A stretch of 64,000 nt of DNA from Parvibaculum sp. (GCA_031291615.1 JARLIS010000019.1:1-64000), one strand, 5' to 3'. Shown: positions 52,020 to 63,695, numbered from the stretch's first letter. Notes: generated from the sequence alone by a model not told the origin. Translations and numbers: made by a program.

Positions 52020-52818
52020 GCCGCAAACACCGCCTCGCGCGGCACGCGGGAAAAGAGCCGCAGGAAATTCCCGGTCGTGGCTTCCGCCAACGCCGCCTGG
52101 CTGACGCCTTTGACCTCGGCGAGCTTCGCCGCCGTGTAGACGACGAAAGACGGTTCGTTGCGCTTGCCGCGCTTCGGGATCGGCGCGAGATAAGGCGAAT
52201 CCGTTTCGACCAGCAGCCGGTCGAGCGGCACTTTTCCGGCCGTTTCCCGCAGCTCATCCGCCGTCTTAAATGTGAGAATGCCGGACAGCGAAATATAGAA
52301 ACCGAATTTCAATGCAGTTTCAGCAAGTTGTGCGCTGGATGTGAAGCAGTGCAACAAGCCGGGGAAGGCGCCCTTCCCCATTTCTTCAGACAGAACTTGA
52401 GCCGTATCTTCGTCGGCGTCGCGCGTATGGACGATGAGCGGCAGCCCGGTTTCGCGCGCCGCTGCGATATGGGCGCGGAATGCCCGCATCTGCGCTTCCC
52501 GTGGCGCGTGTTCGTAGAAATAGTCGAGGCCCGTTTCGCCGATGCCGACCACCTTCGGATGGCGCGCGAGATCGACCAGCGTCGCCGTGTCCGTTTCGGG
52601 CTCGCTCGCGGCTTCGTGCGGGTGAATGCCGACGGAGCAATAGACATTGGGAAACCGCTCGGCGATCGCCCTCACCTTGTCGAATTCGGAAATCTTGGTC
52701 GAGATCGTCACCATCAGGCCTACGCCCGCGTCGCGCGCCCTGCCCACCACATTCTCGACTTCCGACGCGAAGTCCGGGAAGTCGAGATGGCAATGGCTGT
52801 CGACGAGAACGGGAAGGC

Positions 52819-52822
<4 letters not shown>
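52016..52822 (-). CDS. TatD family metal-dependent DNase
   Basis: The 268-residue TIM-barrel hydrolase has [11 protein letters not shown] at the N-terminus, [16 protein letters not shown] with the catalytic Glu, [21 protein letters not shown], and [19 protein letters not shown] near the C-terminus. TatD proteins are 3'-5' exonucleases or deoxyribonucleases in DNA repair or quality control. It follows metG by overlap of 4 bp and precedes the MBL gene the same way. Confidence 0.94.
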
Positions 52823-54399
<1,577 letters not shown>

Positions 54400-54431
54400 G
54401 CGATTTGAGAGCCTGTGGAGGGTGACGCCGG

Positions 54432-55544
54432 TCAGGCGCCGATGCGTTCGCCGGCAACGTTTTCCAGCATCGAAAAACTGTTCAGAATCACGAGCTTGCG
54501 ATCCGTGTTAAGCGCTTCCGCCCGGGCGACCGATTGGGTGATCTTTTCCCATACCTCGACCCAGCGATCAAGGCTCGTCCGCCCGGCGAGACGAGCCATC
54601 TGGGCGCCCTCTCCTACCACAAGATCGGGCCCGGCGAGCCCCCCGGCCCCCACCCGGACAAGCCGCTGCAACCAATCGGTGAGCAATTCGATCGCCGTCG
54701 CGTAAGCCTCGTCCGCGCCGCGCCGCGCCACCTTGTCCGCAAGAGCATGCACGCCTTTCACGTCGAGCTTCGGCAGCGCCATGAGTAAAGCGACGATTTC
54801 CTTGTAGAGCGCAAGGCCGCCGCCCGCGGCAATCGACAGCGCGCGTCCGGCGCTTCCCTCGGCCAGCCGCGCAATGGCCTCGCGTTCTTCGGCGCTTGCC
54901 TTCACCTCGGTCGCGGCAAGAACCTGCGCAATGTCGGCAGGCGCCAGCGGTTTCAGCGCCAGGGTTCGGCAACGCGAGCGGATTGTCGGCAGAAGCCGCC
55001 CCGGTTGGTGGCTCACGAGAATGAACAGGCTGCGCGCCGGTGGCTCTTCGAGAATTTTCAGCAATGCGTTTTCCGCATTGACGTTCATGTCGTCGGCCGC
55101 ATCGACAATGGCGACGCGCCAGCCGCCCGCGCCCGAACTCAAACCGAAAAAGCCCTGCGTGCGGCGAACCTCTTCAACGGTGATGACGGTCTTCAGCCGC
55201 TTCGCCTTATCGTCGTAAGGACGCCGGATCACCAGAAGGCCGGGATGGCTTTCGGCGGAAACCTGCCGGAACACAGGATCGTTTTCGGTGACGCCGAGGT
55301 CTTGCGCGCGCGCGGCCTCCGCGATCTCCGGCATGCCGTAGCGCAGGACGAAACGCGCCATGCGATAGGCGAGCGTCGCCTTGCCGATGCCCTTCGGCCC
55401 TGTCAGCAGCCAGGCGTGATGCATCCGGCCGCTCATGAAAGCGTCGAAGACGGCCTGCTCCGCGTCGTGCTGCCCGGCAAGCGTCGAGACTTCACGCGGA
55501 TGCGGGAAGTCGCCAAGCCTGTCGCTTTCTGGAATGTCGCCCAT
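54432..55544 (-). CDS. holB: DNA polymerase III subunit delta'
   Basis: Delta' is part of the clamp loader at the replication fork. The 370-residue protein has an AAA+ core with a Walker A-like [11 protein letters not shown], an acidic [24 protein letters not shown] split over the Walker B/sensor region, and the SRC motif [10 protein letters not shown]. The N-terminal [17 protein letters not shown] and [10 protein letters not shown] order is that of delta'. It is part of the tmk-holB-metG-tatD order, here interrupted between tmk and holB. Confidence 0.94.
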   Translation of the reverse strand: MGDIPESDRLGDFPHPREVSTLAGQHDAEQAVFDAFMSGRMHHAWLLTGPKGIGKATLAYRMARFVLRYGMPEIAEAARAQDLGVTENDPVFRQVSAESHPGLLVIRRPYDDKAKRLKTVITVEEVRRTQGFFGLSSGAGGWRVAIVDAADDMNVNAENALLKILEEPPARSLFILVSHQPGRLLPTIRSRCRTLALKPLAPADIAQVLAATEVKASAEEREAIARLAEGSAGRALSIAAGGGLALYKEIVALLMALPKLDVKGVHALADKVARRGADEAYATAIELLTDWLQRLVRVGAGGLAGPDLVVGEGAQMARLAGRTSLDRWVEVWEKITQSVARAEALNTDRKLVILNSFSMLENVAGERIGA

Positions 55545-55594
55545 ACCCTCTTTTACATGACGAAGCGCGAGCCGTCATGAGCGCAAAAGGGGCT

Positions 55595-56926
55595 TCAGGG
55601 CTGCGGCGTCTCCTGGCTCACTTCAGCCACATAGGTCTTGAACCGGACAAGCGCGCTGCCGTCGAGGTTCACCTGCACCATGATGTCGGGGCGCGTCGGG
55701 TCGACCTGCTTGTTGTCGACGAGAACTTCGTAATAGAGGTGATTGCCGGTCGCGAGGCCGGAAGCGCCGATATAGGCGATGACGTCGCCGCGCTTCACCT
55801 TGGAGCCGCGATGAAGCCCTTTTGCGAAACCGGCCAGATGCGCATAGGCCGTCGCCAGGCGTTCATTGTGGCCGATCTTCACATAGCGGCCGTAATTGCC
55901 GCGCCAGCCCACCGTTTCGACGACGCCGTCTTCGGCCGCATAAACGGGCGTGCCTTTGGGCGCGGCGAAATCGACGCCTTTGTGGAACTTGCGAACCTTG
56001 AGCACGGGGTGAACGCGCCAGCCCCAGGGCGATGTCATGCGCGCGTCGCGCACCGGCGATGCGAGGCGGAACGGCTTCACGCCGCGTCCATTCACTTCCA
56101 TGAAGGCGACTGTGCCGTCCTTCGTCTCGTAGCGATAGACGCGGTGTTCCTGCCCGTCGATGGTGAGAGACGCATAACGCAGCACGTTCTGCGCATTGGC
56201 AGCGCGGCCCGCCGACGCGGTTTCATAGACGACGGCAAAGACCGAGCCCTTGGCCGGATGCGTGGGAATGCTCGGATCATAAGTGAAGGCGGCGGCGACG
56301 TCGTCGGCGATTGTCTGGGGAACGTTCGCCGCCACGAGATCGGTCATCAGCGAGTGCTTGATGGTGCCCTTGCGCTCGGTGACGACGACCGACCACTTTT
56401 TGCTGTCCGGCGTCTGCGCGTAATGCTTGCCGAGCGGGTGGAAGGCGCCGTCATTGCCTGCGACGATCGTCAGGTCTTGCGCGCTGCCGGTCATCACGCG
56501 CAAGGCGACAAGCTGCGCCGAGGATGCGTCGGCTACGGCGCGCATCGAGAATTCAACGGTATCTCCGGCCTTCAGCGTCGATGCGTCGAAGAGATCGGCG
56601 AGCGACTTGAGCGCCGCGGCGCGCTGATCCTCGGCGACACCCTCACGGGCAAGAAGCTTGTCGAGCGTGTCCCCGGGCAGAAGCTTCACCGCACGCTTGG
56701 CGATGACGGCACTGTGGAGCGAGGCGGAATTCAGAAGCGCGGCGCTCACGTCGCCGTCCTTGTCGTCGGCCAGAAGATTGGCGGACGGAATGCTCAGCGT
56801 ACCGAGCGTATTGGCGTTGGATTGCGTGCTGATGAAAACCAGGGAGGAGCAGAGTGCGGCACCGATAAGCGGCGAAAGATTCCGTTTGGACGACAGAGTC
56901 CGCTTTTGTGCGTATCGCAGCATCAT
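55595..56926 (-). CDS. M23-family peptidase-like protein with an altered HxH motif
   Basis: The 443-residue protein has a signal region (about 18-38), a middle part with a LysM/OapA-like segment (KLLPGDTLDKLLAREGV, GDTVEFSM), and a C-terminal M23 (LytM) domain from about 295. The first metal motif is intact: His315 and Asp319 in HKGVDFAAPKG, then TAYAHLAGF. The second motif is HLYYE with His396 but Tyr398 where active enzymes have the zinc-ligand His (HLHxE); I checked the codons. It may be a non-catalytic regulator of a cell-wall amidase, as EnvC/NlpD-like proteins are, or a variant enzyme. It lies between tmk and holB. Confidence 0.88.
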   Translation of the reverse strand: MMLRYAQKRTLSSKRNLSPLIGAALCSSLVFISTQSNANTLGTLSIPSANLLADDKDGDVSAALLNSASLHSAVIAKRAVKLLPGDTLDKLLAREGVAEDQRAAALKSLADLFDASTLKAGDTVEFSMRAVADASSAQLVALRVMTGSAQDLTIVAGNDGAFHPLGKHYAQTPDSKKWSVVVTERKGTIKHSLMTDLVAANVPQTIADDVAAAFTYDPSIPTHPAKGSVFAVVYETASAGRAANAQNVLRYASLTIDGQEHRVYRYETKDGTVAFMEVNGRGVKPFRLASPVRDARMTSPWGWRVHPVLKVRKFHKGVDFAAPKGTPVYAAEDGVVETVGWRGNYGRYVKIGHNERLATAYAHLAGFAKGLHRGSKVKRGDVIAYIGASGLATGNHLYYEVLVDNKQVDPTRPDIMVQVNLDGSALVRFKTYVAEVSQETPQP

Positions 56927-57046
56927 GCCCGCGCTCTCCGGATTTTCGGCGCTCCCCCCGAATTGCGGAGCGCGGCTGGAGTGCTTCTATAGTCGAAGCC
57001 CCGGCGGCGGGTCAAACGCGAATTTACCTTGATTTGTCAGCAATCG

Positions 57047-57673
57047 TCAGAGAGAGACGCGTTCTGTCACGACTTTCCATATATGTCGTGAAACGTCCTC
57101 GACGCTGTGTGTTGCATCGATGACAACACAGCGTGACGGATGTGCAACGGCGATGTCCAGAAAGGCATTCCGTAATGCAATGTGGAATTCAACTCCCATT
57201 CGCTCATAGCGATCGTCGCCGCCGCGCTGATGCGCGCGAGAGAGACCGACCTCGACGGGTAAATCGAGAATAAGCGTCAGCACGGGCATATCTTCGTCGA
57301 TGACCATCGACGCGAGCGCGTCTATCTCGCCGCGCTCCACGCCTTGCCCGACGCCCTGATAGGCATAGGTCGAATCGACAAACCGATCTGAAATCACCCA
57401 GGCGCCGCGCTCGAGCGCGGGCCGGATCGTCCGGGCAAGGTGATCTTCGCGCGCGGCGAAGTGCAGCAAGGTCTCTGCCCGAGGCGTCCATCGTCCCGTA
57501 TCGCCGTTGACGAGCAGCGCGCGAATGGCCTCCGCCCCCGGCGCGCCGCCCGGCTCGCGCGTCACTGTGACCTTGTGTCCGAGGTCGGTGAGCCGCGAGG
57601 CGAGCGCGCGGACCTGCGTCGATTTGCCGGCGCCCTCGCCGCCCTCAAGCGTGATGAAGCGGGGCGCCGTCAC
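57047..57673 (-). CDS. tmk: Thymidylate kinase
   Basis: Tmk phosphorylates dTMP to dTDP. The 208-residue protein has the P-loop LEGGEGAGKSTQVRAL, the DR(Y/F/W) motif in ISDRFVDSTYAYQG, TREPGG, and the LID region RAHQRGGDDRYERM. It is 3 bp after dacF in the same direction. Confidence 0.96.
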   Translation of the reverse strand: MTAPRFITLEGGEGAGKSTQVRALASRLTDLGHKVTVTREPGGAPGAEAIRALLVNGDTGRWTPRAETLLHFAAREDHLARTIRPALERGAWVISDRFVDSTYAYQGVGQGVERGEIDALASMVIDEDMPVLTLILDLPVEVGLSRAHQRGGDDRYERMGVEFHIALRNAFLDIAVAHPSRCVVIDATHSVEDVSRHIWKVVTERVSL

Positions 57674-57676
57674 CTC

Positions 57677-58831
57677 TCAGCCGCCGAAAATCATGTGATG
57701 GATCGCGGCGAAGGCGCGGCCGAATATGCCGAGGCGGTCGACATTGCCGCCGGCGACCAGCGGCACTTCCTGCACCGGCTTGTCGGGAATCTCGATCTTC
57801 AGCGTGCCGATGCGCTGGCCCGCTGCCACGGGCGCAACGACGGGTGCGGAATAGCTCACCGACACTTTCATCTCTTTGCGCTGATCGGGCGTCATGATGA
57901 TGTCGATGTCGCTCGTTGCGACCAGCGGCACCTGCGAATAGACGCCCTGATAGACCGGCGCATTGTCGACGGCCGCTCCGGCGGCAAAAAGCTTATAGCT
58001 CTTGAACGAGCGGAAGCCCCAGTCGAGCACGCGCACGGCTTCTTCCGCCCGCGCCTTTTCGGTCGGCATGCCGTTCAAAACGAGGATCAGGCGTTCGTCG
58101 CCGCGCTTGGCAGAAACGACAAGTCCGTAGCCGGACGCTTCCGTATGACCGGTCTTGAGGCCGTCCACCGAGGGATCGAGGAACAGCGCCGGATTGCGGT
58201 TGTGCTGCGTGATGCCGTTCCAGGTGAACTCCTTCTCGCTGAAGAAGTGATAATATTCCGGGAAGTCATAAATGATGTGCCGGGCGAGACGCGCAAGATC
58301 GTGCGCCGTCATCATCTGGTTCGGATCGGGCCAGCCCGTCGCATTGGCGAAGGTCGAATTGGCAAGCCCGAGCTCCTTGCCGCGCTTCGTCATGGCGATG
58401 GCGAATTCGGGCTCAGAGCCCTTGAGCGCTTCGGCGACGGCGATGCAGGCATCGTTGCCGGATTGCACGATGATGCCCTGAATGAGCGTCTCCACCGGAA
58501 TGCGCGAACCGACCTGCGCGAACATGGTCGATGATCCCGACGTCGTACCGCCCGCGCGCCATGCATGCTCGCTGATCGGGAATTCATCCGTCAGTTTGAC
58601 GGTGCCCGCCTTCAACGCGTCGAACAGGAGCGACAGCGTCATCAGCTTGCTCATGCTCGCCGGATGCATCTGGACATCGCCGTCCTTTTCCCACAGCACC
58701 GCCCCGGTCGGGCCGTCGATCAACACGCCGTATTGCGCCGTCGTGTCGAAGGCAAAGGCCGGGCGCACGAACAGCCCCGCCAGCCCAAGCGACATGGCAA
58801 TCAGGAACAGGAATGGCTTCGCTCTCGTCAT
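57677..58831 (-). CDS. dacF: D-alanyl-D-alanine carboxypeptidase (penicillin-binding protein 5/6 type)
   Basis: The enzyme trims the terminal D-Ala from peptidoglycan stem peptides in the periplasm. The 384-residue protein has a signal peptide (about 1-27, ending AFAFD), the active-site SxxK as SMSKL (in HPASMSKLMTL), SxN as SGNDACIA and KTG as LKTGHTEASGY, and a C-terminal PBP5-type beta domain. It sits between rlpA and tmk, a common alphaproteobacterial order. Confidence 0.95.
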   Translation of the reverse strand: MTRAKPFLFLIAMSLGLAGLFVRPAFAFDTTAQYGVLIDGPTGAVLWEKDGDVQMHPASMSKLMTLSLLFDALKAGTVKLTDEFPISEHAWRAGGTTSGSSTMFAQVGSRIPVETLIQGIIVQSGNDACIAVAEALKGSEPEFAIAMTKRGKELGLANSTFANATGWPDPNQMMTAHDLARLARHIIYDFPEYYHFFSEKEFTWNGITQHNRNPALFLDPSVDGLKTGHTEASGYGLVVSAKRGDERLILVLNGMPTEKARAEEAVRVLDWGFRSFKSYKLFAAGAAVDNAPVYQGVYSQVPLVATSDIDIIMTPDQRKEMKVSVSYSAPVVAPVAAGQRIGTLKIEIPDKPVQEVPLVAGGNVDRLGIFGRAFAAIHHMIFGG

Positions 58832-58847
58832 TACGGGTATTTCCTTT

Positions 58848-59879
58848 TCAGTCGACTACGATCCGCGCCCCCGCATGCCCCTTGGCAAGCACGGTCTTCA
58901 ATGACGCATCGGCGGTAGACACATCAGGCATCGGCCCGACCCGCACGCGATAATATTGCGAGCCGTCGACGATCGTGGGCGAAACCTGGACGTTCTGAAC
59001 GCCCTGCGCGAGAAGCTGCTGGTGAACGGCTTCCGCATTGGTGAAATTCTTGAACGATCCGGCTTGAACATAGATGTTCGTGCCGGCCGGAACCGGAACA
59101 TGCTGCACGCTGACGGTCTGCGGCACGGCGTCCGCCGGCGTTGCGTCGGCGTCGGGTTGTGCGCGCGGTGCGGCCTGCGCGGTCATCGGCGCGGATGGCA
59201 TCGAGGATACGGGCGCGCTCTTCACGCCGGGCGGCGGCGGCAGCGCACCGCTGGAAACGACCGAGGAAAGCGGCGCGGCGGTCGCGGCGCGCTTCTCGCT
59301 CTCGTCCACGACGGGTTTCGGCGCGATGAAAGTTTCCTGGCCGGCCACCTGCGTGCTCATCGAGCCCGGAATGCCCGGCAACGGCGCGCGGCCCACATAC
59401 TGCACGCGAACGCGGGCCGTGCCCTTGCGGTCATAGCCCAGAAGCTCCGCCGCCTTGCGAGAGAGGTCGATTTCGCGTCCGTTGACGAAAGGCCCGCGAT
59501 CATTGACGCGCACGACGAGCGAGCGGCCATTCTCCAGATTGGTGACGCGCACCAGAACGGGCATGGGCAGCGTCGGATGCGCCGCCGTCAGCTCTTCCTG
59601 GTCGAAATATTCGCCATTGGCCGTGCGCTTGCCGTGGAACTGCGGCCCATACCAGGAGGCGATGCCGGTCTGGTCGTAATTCTCATCTTCCTTGGGGTAA
59701 TACCAGACGCCGGCGACCTGATAGGGCTTGCCGATCTTGTAAGCCCCGCCCTGGCCATCGGGCAGGCGGCCTGAATCCTTCGGCGTGGTTTCGCAGGCGG
59801 CCAGGAAAAGCGGCAGCAGAAGCGCAAATGACCACGCAAGCGCCGCGCGAGGCATGGTGACGGATCTAAGATCGCTCAT
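58848..59879 (-). CDS. rlpA: Septal ring lytic transglycosylase RlpA-like lipoprotein
   Basis: RlpA is an outer-membrane lipoprotein that cleaves peptidoglycan lacking stem peptides at the septum. The 343-residue protein has a lipobox (LFLAAC, Cys at about 29), a double-psi beta-barrel domain (about 70-155, GIASWYGPQFHGKRTANGE and VRVNDRGPFV with the catalytic Asp), a Pro/Ala linker, and a C-terminal SPOR domain (about 265-343, YVQAGSFKNFTNAEAV) for denuded glycan binding. ATG 59879 is used; ATG 59855 is a possible alternative. Confidence 0.94.
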   Translation of the reverse strand: MSDLRSVTMPRAALAWSFALLLPLFLAACETTPKDSGRLPDGQGGAYKIGKPYQVAGVWYYPKEDENYDQTGIASWYGPQFHGKRTANGEYFDQEELTAAHPTLPMPVLVRVTNLENGRSLVVRVNDRGPFVNGREIDLSRKAAELLGYDRKGTARVRVQYVGRAPLPGIPGSMSTQVAGQETFIAPKPVVDESEKRAATAAPLSSVVSSGALPPPPGVKSAPVSSMPSAPMTAQAAPRAQPDADATPADAVPQTVSVQHVPVPAGTNIYVQAGSFKNFTNAEAVHQQLLAQGVQNVQVSPTIVDGSQYYRVRVGPMPDVSTADASLKTVLAKGHAGARIVVD

Positions 59880-60092
59880 TCGGGTGTCCCCTGTTCCGCA
59901 CGGAGAAGCCGGACTCGCGTTCGGCGGCCACCCTGCCGGCGGGCGACTCACGCGCGGAAACCTGTTCAAAACGCTTATAGTCAGCCCCAACTTGGGCGGC
60001 AAGCACGCACCCCCGTGCGTGCCGCTTCCAGCCTTTCCTTTATGCCTCGGGCGCGTTAACGATTGACGACCGACGGAAGCAGGACCGGACCC

Positions 60093-61448
60093 ATGAACGC
60101 GCGCGAGACTGTTAATGCCCAAGGATCGGCGGACCCCTCCGCAGGCACCCTGACCGAAAGACTGGTGCGCCTCATCCGGGCAAAACCCGTGAGCCGCCCC
60201 GATCTCGACGCCGCCGCCCTCTTCACGCTCGACGCTATCGCGAACATTCTGGCGGGACGGAATTCGGCCCCCGGTCAGGTGCTGCTCGATTGGTGGAACG
60301 CCAGAACCGCATCCAATATGGCGCCCGATCCCGAACGTCTGGCCTTTCTGATGGGCGGCCTCTGCCACATCCTCGAAACCGACGATCTCCACAGGGAATC
60401 CGTCGTCCATCCGGGTTGCGTCGTCGTTCCCGCCGCCTGGGCGCTGGCGGCAAACCGCGGCGCGTCCGGCCAGGCGCTGCTGGAGTCCGTTCTGCATGGC
60501 TTTGAAGCGACGACCCGGGTCGGCATGGCCGTGGGTCCGGCGCATTACCGCATCTGGCACAACACGGCAACCTGCGGCCCCTATGGCTCCGCCATGGCCG
60601 GCGCCGCCCTTCTCGGCCTCACCGATACCGAGGCGGTCCACGCGCTCGGCAATGCGGGCAGCCAGTCGGCGGGCCTCTGGCAATTCCTCGAAACCGGGGC
60701 CATGACGAAACATCTCCATGCCGGCCATGCCGCCGAAGCGGGCCTCAAGGCGGCCGAGCTTGCCGCCTTCGGCTTCACCGGCCCGCCCCGGATATTGGAG
60801 GGCGAAAAGGGCTTCTTCCGCGCCGCCTGCCCCGACGCGGATCCGGACGCGGTGCTGCGCGCGCCGGAGCAGCCCTGGCAGCTTGTCCGCACCTCGATCA
60901 AGCCATGGCCCTCCTGCCGTCATACCCATCCGGCGATCGACGCCGCCGAGGAGCTGCGCACCCGGCTCGGCGCACCCGCCGAAAGCGCGATCCGCGAGAT
61001 CGAGGTCGGCACCTATCAGGCGGCGCTCGACGTCTGCGACCGGCCCGTCGCCACCAGCGACTACGAAGCCAAGTTTTCGCTCCAGCATGCGACGGCAGCG
61101 GCGATGCTCTATCCGCTGGTCGACTTCGCCGCCTTCGGGGACGAGGCCCGCGCCCGCTGCGCCGCGCTCGCGCTCCGCGTCCGCATCGCCGCCGAAGAGC
61201 CCTATCGCTCGGCCTATCCGAAATCATGGGGTGCGCGCGTGCGCGTAACGCTCAACGACGGAACGGTGCTTGAGGCCACGCGCACAAATGCAAAGGGCGA
61301 CCCTGAGGCCGCCCTGTCGCATGATGAAATGGTCGCCAAGGCGCGCATGTTGCTTGCGCATGGCAAGGTTCGGGAACCGGACCGGATCATCGACGGCGTG
61401 CTCGGCCTTGCGGCAGATGGAACGCTGCCGGACCTGTCGCTCGTCTAG
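60093..61448 (+). CDS. MmgE/PrpD family protein
   Basis: The 451-residue protein belongs to the MmgE/PrpD family, which includes 2-methylcitrate dehydratase and cis-aconitate decarboxylase. It shows the family's LETDDLHRESVVHPGCVV near position 100, the central WHNTATCGPYGSAMAGAALLG, and KPWPSCRHTHPAID. No methylcitrate-cycle genes lie nearby, so its substrate is open. ATG 60093 has AGGA 8 bp upstream; a TTG at 60063 is also in frame. It converges on the small membrane-protein gene. Confidence 0.87.
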   Translation: MNARETVNAQGSADPSAGTLTERLVRLIRAKPVSRPDLDAAALFTLDAIANILAGRNSAPGQVLLDWWNARTASNMAPDPERLAFLMGGLCHILETDDLHRESVVHPGCVVVPAAWALAANRGASGQALLESVLHGFEATTRVGMAVGPAHYRIWHNTATCGPYGSAMAGAALLGLTDTEAVHALGNAGSQSAGLWQFLETGAMTKHLHAGHAAEAGLKAAELAAFGFTGPPRILEGEKGFFRAACPDADPDAVLRAPEQPWQLVRTSIKPWPSCRHTHPAIDAAEELRTRLGAPAESAIREIEVGTYQAALDVCDRPVATSDYEAKFSLQHATAAAMLYPLVDFAAFGDEARARCAALALRVRIAAEEPYRSAYPKSWGARVRVTLNDGTVLEATRTNAKGDPEAALSHDEMVAKARMLLAHGKVREPDRIIDGVLGLAADGTLPDLSLV

Positions 61449-61457
61449 AATTGCGCC

Positions 61458-61826
61458 TCAGTGATGCGCCGCTTTTTCGACCAGCGGTCTGATGATGTCG
61501 AGATAAGCCTGCCCGCCGAAACCGACAATGAACGGCACCCAGATGCGCATCGCCCAGCCGCGCCAGATAAGCGAACGCTTCTTTTTCTGAGGCGCCTCTG
61601 CGGCCTGCGTCGCCGGAGCGTGGCTCGCCGGTGCGGGTGCCGCCTCTGCTGCCGGCGCGGCGTGGCTTGCGGCCGGCGCCTCGCCGGATGAGGCCGGAGC
61701 AGGCATATGCGATACAGGCTCCGCGCCGGCAAAGGCCAGAGCTTCGCGGCGTTCCTGCCGGAACAGATGCACCATGTATCCGCAGAGAACCGCGAGCAAA
61801 CCCAGCGGAATCCACGTCGACGTCAT
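61458..61826 (-). CDS. Small membrane protein with Ala/Pro linker
   Basis: The 122-residue product has an N-terminal membrane helix (about 5-22, IPLGLLAVLCGYMVHLF), an Ala/Pro/Ser-rich linker (about 45-85), a basic KKKRS, and a C-terminal hydrophobic stretch (about 95-110, WVPFIVGFGGQAYLD). I do not recognise a family. A GTG five codons upstream (after GGGGGG) is a possible alternative start. Its stop is 9 bp from that of the MmgE gene, so the two converge. Coding probability is moderate. Confidence 0.6.
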   Translation of the reverse strand: MTSTWIPLGLLAVLCGYMVHLFRQERREALAFAGAEPVSHMPAPASSGEAPAASHAAPAAEAAPAPASHAPATQAAEAPQKKKRSLIWRGWAMRIWVPFIVGFGGQAYLDIIRPLVEKAAHH

Positions 61827-62090
61827 ATCGATAGGCAACACAACAACCCCCCTGCCACTAACCCCCGCGGCTTGGTGACCGCTTTTGTGCCATTCTGGCA
61901 AGCCTTGGCCCGGCTGGCAAAAGGGAATTGCAGTCCGGGCCTCTCCGCCGCGCCGGAACGGCTTGCTACCCTACCCCCACAGGTCTAGAAAGCGGGCCCA
62001 CACAGGGGTTTACGCCCCTCGGCAAGCCGGCGGCCGGATTTTGGCGCTTTGCCGCCGGAATTTGCGCAATCCGGCCGTATCACTCCGAGG

Positions 62091-63554
62091 ATGACCAGCC
62101 TCATGCCAGATGCCGCGCGTTCCCGGCAATTCCTCGTTCCCCTGATTGTCGCCTGCGCGCTCTTCATGGAGAACTTGGATTCGACGGTCGTTTCGACCTC
62201 CCTGCCCGCCATCGCGCGCTCTTTCGGCGAAAATCCGCTTCGCCTCAACCTCGCCATCACCTCCTATCTTCTGGCGCTTGGCATCTTCATCCCGCTGTCC
62301 GGCTGGGCGGCCGACCGCTTCGGCGCCCGCACGGTCTTCGGTTCGGCGATCATCGTCTTCACCCTGGGCTCGATCGCCTGTTCGACGGTGAACAATCTCC
62401 CCGAATTCGTTCTTGCCCGCATTCTCCAGGGCGCGGGCGGCGCCATGATGGTGCCGGTCGGACGCCTCGTCATCCTGCGCACCATCCCCAAGCACGATCT
62501 GGTCAACGCGATGGCCTGGCTCACCGTGCCCGCGCTCTTGGGCCCCATGCTCGGACCACCCGTCGGCGGTTTCATCTCGACCTATGGAAGCTGGCGCTGG
62601 ATCTTCCTGATCAACATTCCAATCGGCTTGCTCGGCCTCGCGCTCGCCTTCACCTTCATCGAAAACATCAAGGAAGAGCGCAAGGAACGCTTCGACAGCC
62701 TCGGCTTCGCCATCGTCAGCATCGGCCTTGCCGCCACCATGTTCGGCTTCGAGAATGTCGGTCGCGGCATTCTTCCCAACGTGGCGGTCGCCGCGCTTCT
62801 CGGCGGTGGTATTCTTTTCCTTCTGCTTTACTATCGCCACACCAGGGTAACCGCCGCGCCGATCATCGACATCAAGCTGCTGCGCGTGCCGACATTCCGC
62901 GCAAGCGTGCTCGGCGGCTTCATCTTCCGCATGGGCATTGGCGCGCTGCCTTTCCTCACGCCGATGATGCTGCAATTGGGCTTCGGCCTCACGCCCTTCG
63001 CCTCCGGCATGATCACCTTCGCCGGCGCCGCGGGCGCCATCACCATGAAGTTCACCGCCGGGCCGATCATCCGCCGCTTCGGCTACCGCAAGGTGCTGCT
63101 GTTCAACACCGGCATCTGCGCGCTCTTCATGGCCTGCTACGGCCTCTTCACGCCGACGACGCCGCACCTCGTCATCATACTGACCCTGCTCGTGGGAGGA
63201 TTCTTCCGCTCGCTGCAATTCACCAGCATCAACACGCTGGCCTATTCCGACATCGACCTGCCGGTCATGAGCCGCGCGACCACGCTTTCGAGCGTCGCGC
63301 AGCAATTGTCATTGAGCTTCGGCGTCGGCGTCGGCGCGCTGGTGCTGCACCTGACGCTGGTGATGCACGACCGGGAACACCTGACGGCGGCGGACTTCGG
63401 TCCGGCCTATTACGCCATCGCCGTGCTCGGCCTGATGTCGCTTTTCTATTTCGTGCCGCTGAAAGCCAACGCGGGCGACGAGGTCAGCGGCCGCATCCGC
63501 CCCCTCGACGCCATCAACAAAGGGGCCGTCGAAGTGCCGCAAGTGGCCGACTGA
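62091..63554 (+). CDS. MFS transporter, DHA2 (EmrB/QacA-like) family
   Basis: The protein is a drug-proton antiporter-type transporter with about 14 membrane helices. It has the family motifs FMENLDSTVV near helix 1, GWAADRFGART (motif A, loop 2-3), and LGPMLGPPVGGFISTYGSWRW (motif C plus the following loop, split here as two parts). ATG 62091 directly abuts GAGG, so ATG 62103 (MPDAARS) is more likely to be read if that GAGG is the ribosome site. Substrates are unknown; efflux of toxic lipophiles is usual. Confidence 0.92.
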   Translation: MTSLMPDAARSRQFLVPLIVACALFMENLDSTVVSTSLPAIARSFGENPLRLNLAITSYLLALGIFIPLSGWAADRFGARTVFGSAIIVFTLGSIACSTVNNLPEFVLARILQGAGGAMMVPVGRLVILRTIPKHDLVNAMAWLTVPALLGPMLGPPVGGFISTYGSWRWIFLINIPIGLLGLALAFTFIENIKEERKERFDSLGFAIVSIGLAATMFGFENVGRGILPNVAVAALLGGGILFLLLYYRHTRVTAAPIIDIKLLRVPTFRASVLGGFIFRMGIGALPFLTPMMLQLGFGLTPFASGMITFAGAAGAITMKFTAGPIIRRFGYRKVLLFNTGICALFMACYGLFTPTTPHLVIILTLLVGGFFRSLQFTSINTLAYSDIDLPVMSRATTLSSVAQQLSLSFGVGVGALVLHLTLVMHDREHLTAADFGPAYYAIAVLGLMSLFYFVPLKANAGDEVSGRIRPLDAINKGAVEVPQVAD

Positions 63555-63605
63555 GCGCGCTTCCCCGTTGTGCAAATCGCACCGAGGCGTTACCCAGAGA
63601 GCAAC

Positions 63606-63695
63606 GGAAGGGTGGCCGAGTGGTTTAAGGCACCGGTCTTGAAAACCGGCGTACCCGCGAGGGTACCGTGGGTTCGAATCCCACCCCTTCCGCCA
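63606..63695 (+). tRNA. tRNA-Ser (anticodon UGA)
   Basis: The 5' acceptor strand GGAAGGG (63606-63612) pairs with CCCTTCC (63685-63691), then discriminator G and an encoded CCA (63693-63695). The anticodon stem CCGGT/ACCGG encloses the loop CTTGAAA with anticodon TGA (63640-63642). The long variable arm and GGTTCGAATCC T-loop are those of a serine tRNA. Confidence 0.97.
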
